From Monoplex corrugatus (lineage: Eukaryota; Mollusca; Gastropoda; Littorinimorpha; Ranellidae), in the NCBI GenBank assembly GCA_030674185.1, contig JAPXFY010000022.1, positions 36,969,040 to 37,033,039 of the forward strand: a stretch of DNA of 64,000 nt, given 5' to 3'. A program made the translations under genes and the position numbers. A model generated the notes under the pieces. The model worked only from the letters and a program-made list of their open reading frames with translations. It ran no database searches and was not told the origin of the DNA. Positions 53,671 to 64,000 of this stretch are shown here, piece after piece. The first letter of the stretch is position 1. Each line of letters begins with the position of its first letter.

Positions 53671-53905
53671 TCCCACAAGCGCACGTACACCACATACGTA
53701 CACATGTAGGCACACACATAAACAACTGCGCAGATTCCCCTCTACCAATGCCATTTAGCAGTGTTCTTTTTTTAAGTGTAGTTATAACTTGCAACATTTG
53801 ACAAACTATTCTGAGTTTTCTCCAGCACTGTTCTCTGTAAGGATATTGATACTGCTTTGTATAAAGCCTGTCTCTTGACTTCCTGCTTCCGAAGTAAAGA
53901 TGTGT
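53671..53905. other. Stretch without recognised features
   Basis: No coding signal. Confidence 0.5.
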
Positions 53906-53908
53906 GTA

Positions 53909-53984
<76 letters not shown>

Positions 53985-54000
53985 TGTGTGTGTGTGTGGT
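53906..54000. repeat. (TG)n microsatellite
   Basis: Nearly pure TG run. Confidence 0.97.
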
Positions 54001-54319
54001 GGTGGTCTTTGATTTAATGTCTATTCACTAAAGTGATTTTAGACAACAACAACAAACAAAAAACAAAAAAAAAGGGGGGGGGGGAGTGATAGAGGAGGAG
54101 TGAAGAAGATATTTGAAAATTGTCAATTTTGAATTTGAGAAAAGATGATCCAGAAAACAACTGTTTTGAAGAGGGGAAGGTAAAACTAACAAATAATGTT
54201 ACCATAATTATCGATTTAAACAAACAAACTGACAAACAAAATTAGTAAATATCCGGAAGAAATGAATAAAAAGTAAAACTAATAATTGACTAACCACAGC
54301 AATGAACAAGTCAAATAAC

Positions 54320-57300
54320 ATTTTAAAGGTAATTCGCTATAGGACTTTTTGACAGGCTAACAAAAAATTCATACAGTAATGATGATGAGGCAAATATGTC
54401 AGAAACTGTACTCACAGATAGTGTTGGAATATGTCGTTTTACCCTAACGCAAGAAAGAATATGACTATGTGTTATCTTCTTTCCACACAGACACACTATG
54501 TTATTGGTATATTTTGTTTTGAATGCATCAAGTTTCCATCTGTACATAAGGGACTGTATAGTTCTGCTGGCATGAAGCTGCTTAAGTATTTTGCTAACTT
54601 CAAAGTTCATGTGACATTTATCATACTTTTTCTGTTTTAATTGGAACTGCTTCCAGACGTAGTTGTCCACTAAAGTGTAATTCTCGTGCAACGAGAGAGA
54701 AAGCTGGATATTGTTTGAATCTGGTGAGTTATTAGCTCCCCGTTTGGCAGCCCTGTCAACTTTATTATTATAACTAAAAGAACTATGAGAAGGTATCCAG
54801 CAGAAAGTAATATCAGTGCCTCTTAAAGATAAATTATGAATCAAGTGACTTATTTCCAGAATCATTTCTGATCTTGTTTGTAATTTTGATAATTCAAGAG
54901 CCTGAAGTACTGATTTTGAATCAACGCAAAGAAGTATCTGAAAAATTGTCCTAGGAAGACTTATCAGAAAGTTTAAAGCCATTAATATTGCAAAGAGTTC
55001 AGCTGTAAAGATAGATTTATCAAGTCCTATGTAGAAAGATTTTTCAATTTTGAGAGCAGGTATTAAAAACGCTGAGCCTGCTTTTCTTTCAATTACTGAC
55101 CCATCAGTGTAAATTTTCAAATGATCAGAATATACGTCGTTTATATGACATTTAACCTGACTTGCCAGTAAGTTTATATTGTCTCCTTTTTTTAAATTAG
55201 TGTGGTGTACGTCAAATCGTGCTCTTTGGAGTTCCCAACTGGGTACTGGCGAAAAGGAAGGTCGTATAGATACAGGATCTACGTCTAGATCAATTCCTGA
55301 GCCTTTCATGACGTCAGATGTGTATGTTGCAAGTGTGACCTGTGAAGATATTGATTTAGCTCGTTTTGGAAAGTCGGTGTCTGATCTCAGTTTAATTTCT
55401 GTTTCTGAGATGTTTTCTACGGTAGTGTTTCTTAACAAAAATTTAGTAGAAGCGACTTTCCTTTGCTCATCAAGTGGCAACAGTTTGATTTCATTATATG
55501 TCCGAAGACAGGAAGCATGCATTGGAAGACCCAGTGCAAGTTTGAAACCTTTACAATCTATGCTCTGCAGTTTTTTTAGTAAGTGTTTCGGTGCACTGAA
55601 GAAGATTTCTTGAGCATAGGTTAATTTAGATCTAACAAGCGATTTACAAAGATGAACAAGTGTTGATGAATCTTGACCCCATGTCTGTTTGCGAACTATT
55701 TTTATGAAATTTAAACTTTTTTGAGTTTTGGTTAATAAGTATTCAATATGCTGATTCCAAGATAATTTTGCTGTAAGGAAAACTCCTAAGAATTTAATCG
55801 ACTCGTTAAACTGAAGAAGAGTATCTCCCAGTTTGAAAGTGGGAATATTTACTGGGTTAGCTCCATTATAATAAAACTATTTTTGTTTTTTCCAGGGATA
55901 GATGTAACCCATTTTCTACCATGTATCGCGCTATTTTATCAAGTTCTAATTGGTAGCATTTGCGTGTATAATTGATACAGCGCAAAGGAGTTTTCTTTTT
56001 CATATTTACCTGCATCCACATGCATAAATCGTCAGCATATTGAGCTAAAACTACATGCTTAGATACTTTACTGGGTAAGTCATGCATTAATATCATGAAA
56101 AGAAGGGGAGCTATAACGGATCCCTGAGGGATACCCATTTGAAGAATTCGTTTCGTGGAATATACATTTTCAATCCTCGTTTGAAATACTCTGTTTTCTA
56201 GAAACACTTAACATAGCCAAAAATGTGACCTGTCAGCCCAATACTTTTAAATTTGAATAACAATCGGGAGTGCCACACTTGATCGTATGCTTTCGTTATA
56301 TCAAAAAATGTAGCTAAAACACATTGACGTCTTGAAAATTGTTGTTTTATATTAGTAGTTAGCTTTGTTAGGATCTCTACTGGAGACCTGCCTTTTCGAA
56401 ATCCTGCCTGATTTACTGGTATTATTTTATTCTTTTCACAATAGTGCATCAGTCTCTTTAAGATTATTTTCTCCATTAGTTTACATACATGTGATGTTAA
56501 TGCAATTGGCCTGTAGTTTTTCAAATCGGTATTACATTTACCTGGTTTTAATACAGGAACCACTATTGTTTCTTTCCAGTTGTTAGGCATTATCCCACTA
56601 TTCCAGCATTTTTGAAATATGTCATGTAGCAAGATTATAAAATTTTCTGGTAAATTTTTCAGCATCTCATTGGAAATTGCATCTAGTCCAACTGACGTTT
56701 TTTTACTTGGAAGGGACTGAATGGCATCTTTTAATTCTTGAAGTGTGAGTGATGCATTTATGTAGTGAGTATTGTCAGAGGCAGGGTCCTTATATACATC
56801 TTTCTTTTCATCTCGTTCCCTATAATTTCTATCAGAGACAGGGAGTCCTTCTACACGACAGGCCTCAGCAAACACGTCTGCAAAAGCTTCTGCTTTGTCC
56901 AATGAGCTAGGAATAGGGTTATTTTCTAGCTTTACTGAAATTGATGGCAACTTAATCCCGTTTTTCATTAATTTTAGTTTTTCCCAAATCTTTATCGTGT
57001 CTTTGTGGTTATTTACTTCACATTTACAAAAAGATGTCCAGTGTTGTTCTTTGGCTTGCTCTATGATTCTGTTACACTTAATGTTGGCACTTTTCATCGC
57101 TGTATGATTTTCAGGTGACCTGTTTGCTAAATAAATTTTGTATTTTTCTTTCTTTTCGTTCACTGCCTTTTGACAGTCCTCATTCCACCAGACATTTCCA
57201 TGATGTTTTCCTATTTTTGACACTGTAAGTTTTGGAATTGAAATGTTAGCAGCCCTTAAGAGTGAGTTACAGAAAACTTCGTACGTTTTTTCGTTTATGT

Positions 57301-57506
57301 TCATTGCTTCAGATAGATCTGTTCTTGTCTTTTCAAGAATTGCCTTAAAACTGATCCAGTCAGCGTTTTTATAATTAAACTTGGGTAAACTATCTTGTGG
57401 TATGGCGTCTATTTCTGTAGTATGGTTTAGGGTAAGACGTATGGGGATGTGATCTGATCCCAACAAGTCATCCTCTGTTTGCCATGTGGCGTTTGGGGCT
57501 AGGGAT

Positions 57507-57507
<1 letters not shown>
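54320..57507 (-). pseudogene. Jockey/I-like LINE with RNase H domain, 5'-truncated and frameshifted
   Basis: From the 5' side, LLGSDHIPIRL is the very end of the endonuclease, and the element breaks off into (TG)n at 57508. The RT region has NWKETIVVPVLKPGKC, NYRPIALTSHVCKLMEKII, QAGFRKGRSPVEIL and FFDITKAYDQVWH. A frameshift at about 56200 leads to MGIPQGSVIAPLLFMI and AQYADDLCMW (YADD). Another lies at about 55865. The last frame, open from about 55860 to 54323, ends in an RNase H domain: KIYTDGSV, TAELFAILMAL, LCVDSKSVLQAL and a late Asp in NNKVDRAAK give all four acidic residues. CLCGKK...HILSC near the end is a zinc-knuckle-like pattern. Two frameshifts are enough to explain the inactivation beyond truncation. 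Confidence 0.9.
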
Positions 57508-57592
<85 letters not shown>

Positions 57593-57853
57593 TATGTATG
57601 TGTGTCTGTGTGTCTGCGTCTGAGTGTGTGTGTATGTGTGTGTGTATGTGTGTGTCTTAGTGTGCACATGTGTATGCGAGTGTGTATGTGTCTGTGTGTG
57701 TGTGAGTGCGCTCACGTGCGTGTGTGTGTGTGTGTGTTTGTGTGTGTGTATTTGTGTGTGTGTGTGTTTGTGTGTGTGTGTTTGTGTGTGTGTATGTGTG
57801 TGTGTTTGTGTGTGTGTGTGTGAGTGTGTGTGGGCGAATGCGCGCGCGTGCGT

Positions 57854-57926
<73 letters not shown>

Positions 57927-57955
57927 CGTTCGTTCTTTGATTTAACGTCTGTTCA

Positions 57956-58001
<46 letters not shown>

Positions 58002-58015
58002 ATGTGCGTTTGTGT
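57508..58015. repeat. (TG)n microsatellite, 0.5 kb, compound
   Basis: TG repeats with TGTA, GAGAGA and TTTG interruptions. A short unique piece (57925-57957) resembles 53998-54020 beside another TG array. Confidence 0.97.
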
Positions 58016-58363
58016 GTACTTGCTTGCGTGTAGTTGTGTGTACATCGGTGTGTATTTAAGATTGACGGTTCTTATCACTGTCGATACTGGAGGATTTGTT
58101 TGGAGAGGGTGGCTTTGGTCGGGGCTGCAAAGAATAGGGCGGACAGACAAGCTTTCTTCTCTCTCGCTGCCAGGTGATAAATCTGTTTCACTGTTTGCCA
58201 ATCAAAGGCGGAGGTCCGCACTGTACAAAACCATCAGCCGTCACGTCCCTAGTGTCATGCTGGCGCCTTTTACAGGACATGTACTTATTTATTTATTCAG
58301 GCAGTTTGTCTTCTTGCTCAGTTGAAGGAGATTGAGTCAACCACAAAGTCAGCCATACAATGT
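58016..58363. other. Stretch without recognised features
   Basis: No gene or repeat beyond fading TG units. Confidence 0.45.
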
Positions 58364-58492
58364 TCTCTGTCTCTGTCTCTGTCTCTGTCTGTCTGTCTGT
58401 CTCCCTCCCTCTCTCTTTCTCTGTCTGTCTCTGTCCCTCTCTCTCTGTCTGTCTCTCTCTGTCTCTCTGTGTGTGCATGTGTGTGTGTGTGT

Positions 58493-58548
<56 letters not shown>

Positions 58549-58612
58549 TGTGTGTGTGTCTGTGTGTGTGTGTGTGTCTGTGTGTCTGTGTATGTCTGTG
58601 TATGAGTGTGCG
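58364..58612. repeat. (TCTG)n, (TC)n and (TG)n microsatellites
   Basis: TCTGTC units to about 58470, then TG. Confidence 0.97.
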
Positions 58613-58624
58613 ATTTCAAACTTC

Positions 58625-59345
58625 AAACTTCAGACATCAGACTTCAGTCAGACATTTTATTCTCATAGGCCATAGCCCCTTACGAAGGGATTTGAACATT
58701 ATACATATGTGGATGCACAAACATATTAGTAGATGCAATATAGATTTAGACAAACATAGACATACAAACACAAGACCAACCAAATTTAGAATATAATCTA
58801 ATCGAATCTCTTAGCATTTATCATATAGAAATATTATTATTTCTTCATATCAACTGCGAGTTTCTTAAGTAACGGACGAAAAAAAAACACAAAAAAACAA
58901 AACAACAATTACAATTTAAATGGATTTAGGAGTTTACAATATCTAGCTGGGACAAATTTATTTTGTCAAGCTACCGCAATCCGTATAATATAGAATGACA
59001 TAAACTTCATCTTCGATGGAGACAAGCGATATCTTAAATTGTGTTCCTCAGAATGTTTGAACATTTATGAACGTACTGCGACATTTGGAATACCACATCT
59101 GAATTTTATAAGTCGGTAAAATAAATATATCTGATTTACCGAAATATAGAGCTCTGCAGAAATGCGTGTCTTAAACGTCCTATTGAACGAAAATCTGTTA
59201 CATCTGTGCATGAGAACTTTCCACTCCAGCGAAAAACAATCAGTCAGTCTCTTTCTACAACCGTACACATTGTTCTTTACATTCCACACTTGGTTTTCCC
59301 AAACATAACTAAAACCATCATACATTAAAAAAAAAAAAACCGGAT
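58625..59345 (-). pseudogene. LINE 3' end: C-terminus of the polymerase and 3' UTR with AATAAA
   Basis: The minus-strand frame at 59065-59358 contains YVWENQVWNVKNNV, then CRKRLTDCFSLEWK and LIKFRCGIPNVAVRS. The RLxDC..xW pattern followed by KFRxGIxNxAV is a known tail of invertebrate LINE polymerases, shared with the remnant at 31975. Downstream the UTR ends with an AATAAA (58656-58661 on the opposite strand) and short ACTTCAGAC repeats. The main coding part is missing. Confidence 0.6.
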
Positions 59346-59557
59346 ATTTGAAGCCCATGACGTTTCCCTGTACAATCTATATCACACACAATTTTCTATT
59401 ATTCGGCCCATTTTGCTTCATTTCAACATGTATAGGCACATCTTATATGTATCTTGGTATTTTCTCATGTAAAACCGTCATCATCCTTTTCAGTAAGAAA
59501 CTTTATTATTGGATCAGACCTATCAAACTTAGTGCTTGCAAGCAGTAAGGGAGAAGA

Positions 59558-59975
59558 GTGGCAGAATGGTTCAGACGTTCGCCTGTCAATAAGTGAACCC
59601 GAGGTTCCAGGGTTTGTTTCTCGTTGAGGCCTGACTTTCCTCCTCAGTTTGACCACAAAATCGAACTGAACGTTGAGTTCTTCGGCAGGGAACGAAAAAC
59701 GAGTCGGACCCGTGTGCTTTCTGACCTGCGCACGCTAAAGATCCCACGGCTGTTGAAAATCGTGAAGAGCAGGGCATTAGTCCGGCTGTCCTGCTATGAA
59801 ACATTAGAGAGGTTGATTTCCGAGGTCCCTTGCCTTGAAGGCCAATAAGCATGCTTATCTTTCCAAAGTCTTGGTAAAAACATGGGTGGCGCTGTACTGT
59901 GGCGACACGCTTTCAAAGAGAAGAACAGCCCAATTTCACACTGTTAATCCACTGTAACAACAACAACAACAAAAA
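59558..59975 (+). mobile_element. SINE family A, full copy with (CAA)n tail
   Basis: GTGGCAGAATGGTTCAGACG start, GGTTCCAGGGTTTGTTTC B-box-like segment, GGTGGCGCTGTACTGTGGCG near the end, then a CAACAACAA tail. Confidence 0.85.
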
Positions 59976-60003
59976 GAATGAATATGCCAATAGATGTTTA
60001 TCC

Positions 60004-60882
60004 AGAACAGAACAGAACACAACAGAACAGAACAGAACACAACAGAACACAACACAACAGAACAGAACATAACACAACAGAACAGAACACAACAGAACAC
60101 AACAACAACAGAACAGAACAGAACAGAACACAACACAACAGAACACAACACAACACAACACAACACAACAGAACACAACACAACAGAAAGAACACAACAC
60201 AACACAACACAACACAACACAACACAACAGAACACAACAAACACAACACAACACAACAAACACAACAGAAAAGAACACAACACAACACAACAGAACAGAA
60301 CACAACAGAACAGAACAGAACACAACACAACAAACAAACACAACACAACACAACACAACACAACACAACAGAACAAACAAACAGAACACAACACAACACA
60401 ACAGAACACAACAGAACACAACACAACACAACAGAACACAACACAACAGAACAGAACACAAACACAACAGGACACAACACAACACAACAGAACACAACAC
60501 AACACAACAGAACACAACACAACAGACACAACAGAACAGAACACAACACAACACAACAGAACAAAAACAGCAGAACACAACAGAACACAACACAACACAA
60601 CAGAACACAACACAACAGAACAGAACACAACAGAACACAACAGAACAGAACACAACAGAACAACAAACACAACACAACAGAACACAACACAACAGAACAC
60701 AACACAACAGAACAGAGCACAACAGAACAGAACACAACACAACAGAACACAACATAAACAACACACACAACACAACAGAACACAACACACAACAAACAGA
60801 ACACAACACAACAGAACACAACACAACAGAACACAACACAACAGAACACAACAAAACAGAACACAACACAACAAAATATAAA
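60004..60882. repeat. Pentanucleotide array of ACAGA and ACACA units, 0.9 kb
   Basis: Two 5-mers differing at one base (CAGAA and CACAA) are mixed irregularly. Long open frames in all registers are artefacts. Confidence 0.97.
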
Positions 60883-61105
60883 AACACCCACCAGCCCGTC
60901 TACCACTCCCAACTCCAAATCTTACCATCCCCACCACCCCCACCTTTCACCCCCCCCCCCCCCCCCCCACACACCCCACACACTCGCAGAGAAATGTCGA
61001 TCACAAAGTCAAGGGTTTACACATATTCACATTTATGTATTTTGGGTCAGACAGTCAAAGCGTTAGACATACTGATCTACGGACTACCTGGTCTATTCAT
61101 TGTAT
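60883..61105. other. Stretch with a poly(C) run
   Basis: Nineteen or so C at 60951-60968 and CCACACACCCC around it; otherwise unique. Confidence 0.7.
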
Positions 61106-61204
61106 TCCTTCCTGCAGCCCGGGTCTTCTGCTTTCCTTCCTGCAGCCCGGGTCTTCTGCTTTCCTTCCTGCAGCCCGGGTCTTCTGCTTTCCTTCCTGAA
61201 GCCC
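61106..61204. repeat. 28-bp tandem repeat, about 3.5 copies
   Basis: The unit is CCTTCCTGCAGCCCGGGTCT followed by TCTGCTTT. It sits directly before the CpG-rich promoter region. Confidence 0.92.
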
Positions 61205-61419
61205 GGAAAGCCGGGAACCGCTTTGAACTCCGCGCGGATCGCGTCACAGCGCGACGTCATTAGTCCTTGACCGATCACCAGAGCGGCACCGTTATCGCCC
61301 CAGAAAGATAAACACGGGTCCGTTAGCTGTGGGAAAGTGTCTGGAACTAACATTACACACGTTTTTCTGACTAAGCAGAAGAGATTTCCGCATGCCAGTA
61401 TTTTCTACATACGTGCACG
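61205..61419 (+). promoter_or_regulatory. CpG-rich promoter and 5' UTR of the gene at 61420
   Basis: The local CpG density is far higher than in the surroundings (CCGGG, CGCGCGGATCGCG, GCGCGACG). A CRE-like GACGTCAT lies at 61253-61260. No TATA box is evident, as usual for CpG promoters. Confidence 0.6.
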
Positions 61420-61822
61420 ATGGCGGAGGGTGGTGATAATTCAGATTTAGACCAGTTTTCCGATGATGAATGTTATGCTGCTTTGACAGATAATGACTTC
61501 GATCTTATTCAGCTCACTGAAGAAGAAAGAGCCGAATTAGCAGGTATAGTAAATGAAATGAGAGACAGTGATGAGAGTGGGGACGAAATTGATGATGAGA
61601 ATCTTCCTCTGTTTTATAATCGGCCGCGGTTTGACTGGACAGGTGGGGACTTTGTAGCACCTGACCCCAACACACAAACAGTGTTCAAACGGCGCTCCAG
61701 GTCCATGCGTGTTTTGGACATTTCCATGACGGCACTAGAATATTTCCAACTTTATGACTGCATGTCACCTGCACGTCTTAGCTATACATGCAAAGATAAA
61801 AATCCCTTATACTTGATTACAG
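61420..61822 (+). CDS. First coding exon of an unidentified acidic protein
   Basis: Starts MAEGGDNSDLDQFSDDECYA in a good initiation context (CACGATGG). Acidic stretches (DSDESGDEIDDENL) are followed by LFYNRPRFDWTGGDFVAPD and a basic FKRRSRSMRVL segment, then TALEYFQLYD. It ends at LIT/G with the donor ATTACAG/GTAATT, phase 1; the frame itself runs to 61839. An acidic head ahead of a W-containing and an EYFQL-like segment is loosely like proteins derived from piggyBac transposases, but I see no decisive motif. The next exon was not found in the window. It is probably a nuclear protein, by composition only. Confidence 0.7.
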
Positions 61823-61839
61823 GTAATTTTACCTTTTGA

Positions 61840-62340
61840 ACACCTGTGTGTCACCACACACGCCACATACAGTGCTGAAACTGTCACAGACAACTTCCCA
61901 AATCATTTCTGTACACAGCGGTATATAACATCGCAAGTAAATGATAACTTAATGTCGGCAGGGGATCATTTTAAATAATGTAGTGTATTTTGTGCATTCT
62001 TCTCTTCGAGAAATTCAGGAATCAAGGGAATATCAGTATTACAGTATTCCAGAAACAAGGGGAAGTAATGGCAGTAGAAATACAGGGATCAAAGAGTTTT
62101 AATTAAGCTGCCGTGATAAGCAACACATACATGTGTGAAATTTAACTTTTTGACTCCCGCACCCTGTCCATCAGCATCCTGCATTGCCAACCATGCTAGC
62201 AAAGCAAACACTTAACCCTTTGACTCCCTCACCCTATCCACCAGCTTCCTGCAGGAAGTGTGTATGCACCATCGTATCATCTGCCATCCATACAATCCTT
62301 GCTACTTTCAAATGTTGCAGTGTAATTGAAACCATACACA
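61840..62340. other. Intron stretch, nothing recognised
   Basis: Two similar phrases with TTTGACTCCC at about 62148 and 62219 hint at a small duplication; no exon was seen. Confidence 0.45.
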
Positions 62341-62523
62341 GACGCACGCGCGCGCACACACACACGCACACACGTATACACACACATTTCACTCTCAGCA
62401 CCTCAGTTTGAAATTTACAAAAGAAAACAATAGCAGCAGCAACAACAACAACAATAAGGATAATAATGATAACAATGATGATGATGATGATGATGATGAT
62501 ATTATTATTGTTATTATTAATGC

Positions 62524-62554
<31 letters not shown>

Positions 62555-62560
62555 ATGATA
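62341..62560. repeat. (CA)n, (CAA)n, (ATG)n, (TTA)n and (CTG)n microsatellites
   Basis: A chain of short di- and trinucleotide arrays. Confidence 0.95.
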
Positions 62561-63850
62561 ACATAAATAAATGAATAGAAAGATGCTTCCTGAACCTTCA
62601 CACAAGTGAGAGCCATTAAAACGAATAAAATGTTTATTTCATGTGCATATGAACCACGGAAGTAAAGTTACGGTACCGGTACTCTTGCACATAGCTGCGA
62701 GCGGCTGTACCCATAGTACGCGTCGGCAACACCTGACCTTGACACCTTAATCCTAGTGTTTAACCTCTTTCGGACCAGTTCGACGTCACCACTGACTAAC
62801 CTGTCCAAACTTCGAGTGGAAAAGTCAAGACGTCACTGTTTCTCTTCAGGAGTAGGACATACCTTTGTAAGTGTTCCTTTCATCTGCTGCTTTGAAACGT
62901 TTTTTGTTTTGTATTTTCTTTGTCTGTTTTGCTGAGAACATCGTTGTGTGTATGTGAGCTTTGTCTTGTGTTTTTCTGATATTGATTGGTATGATTTGAA
63001 CGTGACGGATTTTCTGCTGACATGGATGCTAGTCTGTAGTTTCTGTCGTTGCCCTGACTGTTAGTTACTGTTGTTTTTGTTTAAAGTCCAGCCAACTGTG
63101 TAGAACCATATCAGGGATATAACCATTTCAAAACGTAGGCCTACACAATACTAGACTCTAGATCTACAACAGGAAGAGAAAAGAAAAGAAAATTAAGTAC
63201 ACATATCAATGCATTTGTGCACTTAATCTAAAGAGATGCCGCTGGCGTTGACCTCTCGATCCAATTCATCGCACAGGGGATTTTAAAAAAAAAACACCTG
63301 AATACAAATCTAAATGTAACTACGAATATTAAAAAAGTCATATAAAAACGGGCCTAAATTACCTAAAATTGCTTTCGCATGTCTCATTTCCCAAGAGCCA
63401 AAAATGCACTTAATACATGTACCCCAGTTATCAATCCTAAGAGCAAGCGCATAAGACTTTATCAAACACATACAGGTGAATGGACCAGCAAGGCAGAAAA
63501 TGATAGGAGGAAATGACAGAAAGCAAAGGAAGAAGAAAGAAACAAAAAAAGTGACAGAAAAGGGAAATTTCTAGCACAGAATTTCCGAAAGGTGGAGATA
63601 CTATTTATATTGAAAGAGTCCCCGGCATCCCCACGGGGGTGACTGTTAGTTGTATCTTATTTTATTGTTCTTCTGCTATTTTCCTTTTGATTTTGTTCCT
63701 TATCCTCATCACGATAATTCTTAATAGAATTTTTATTACATGACTCATCAAGCTGATTGTACTATAGAGTTCAGATTCCATAGCCCCTGTTTTCTTTGGA
63801 AGTGCAATGAAAATTAATTTTGACATTTTCTTAGATATTTTTCCTGTGTT
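62561..63850. other. Stretch without recognised genes; two CRE-like sites
   Basis: GACGTCAC occurs at 62782-62789 and 62829-62836, and a possible splice donor (TTT/GTAAGT) at 62875. This could be an alternative promoter or first exon, but no coding part is visible. Confidence 0.35.
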
Positions 63851-64000
63851 ATTTTATGTCTCCGTTTGTTGTAGTTCATGTTGTTGTTATTGTTCTTGTT
63901 GTTGTCGTCATTGTTGTTGTTATTATTGCTGCTGTTGTCATTGTTGTTGTTGCTATTGTAGGTTTGTTATTGTTGTTTGTTGCTGTTGTTATTGTTGCTG
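63851..64000. repeat. (TTG)n imperfect trinucleotide tract, runs off the window
   Basis: TTGTTGTTA and CTGTTG units up to the window end. Confidence 0.92.

Noticed and set aside
59913..60943. Long frames of VLCCVVFCS and NTTEHNRTQ type on both strands
   Set aside because: They are produced by the pentanucleotide array, which lacks stops in most registers.

Overview
This is eukaryotic nuclear DNA from an aquatic invertebrate, most likely a mollusc. The support is a spliced host gene of the astacin/thrombospondin type, tRNA-derived SINEs, several non-LTR retrotransposon clades (RTE-like, CR1/L2-like, an RNase H-bearing Jockey/I-like one) and a very heavy load of microsatellites and minisatellites. 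The assignment to molluscs is an inference from this style of genome, not from a diagnostic gene.

Left part (1-13065). After a short stretch with a LINE fragment comes a complete but decayed Polinton/Maverick (adinto-like) virus-transposon at 1300-13059. It begins and ends with AGTAG, has inverted terminal repeats of about 0.4 kb, and is bracketed by a perfect 6-bp target duplication (TCCGCA, 1294-1299 and 13060-13065). Its + strand carries, in a tight series with overlapping starts and stops: packaging ATPase, three small conserved Polinton proteins, retrovirus-like integrase with a chromodomain, a membrane protein, penton-like minor capsid protein, a pVI/pX-like protein, double-jelly-roll major capsid protein, adenain-like cysteine protease, two PC4-like small DNA-binding proteins and a C2H2 zinc-finger protein. 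All but the pVI-like gene are broken by stops or frameshifts. No protein-primed DNA polymerase is visible; the right arm looks deleted and holds LINE, SINE and microsatellite insertions.

Middle part (13.7-48.1 kb). A host gene on the minus strand was assembled from nine exons whose splice phases all agree: propeptide, astacin metalloprotease (zinc site and Met-turn), a thrombospondin type 1 repeat, an unnamed cysteine-containing domain and a second thrombospondin repeat. The first exon (signal peptide) and the 3' end are not seen. Its introns hold most of the tandem repeats of the window: 41-bp (2.5 kb), 30-bp (2.6 kb), 29-bp (1.6 kb), 23-bp (0.5 kb) and 12-bp (5.3 kb) arrays, two LINE remnants, and a nearly full-length RTE-like LINE that split an ACAACCAAT array.

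Right part (48-64 kb). This holds more SINEs, a 27-bp minisatellite, an RTE 3' fragment, a broken RNase H-type LINE (54.3-57.5 kb), another LINE tail, a pentanucleotide array, and at 61.2-61.8 kb a CpG-rich promoter with the first coding exon of an unidentified acidic protein. The last 2 kb show no gene. The very long open frames in the 12-bp, (CA)n and ACAGA/ACACA arrays are repeat artefacts and are not annotated as genes.
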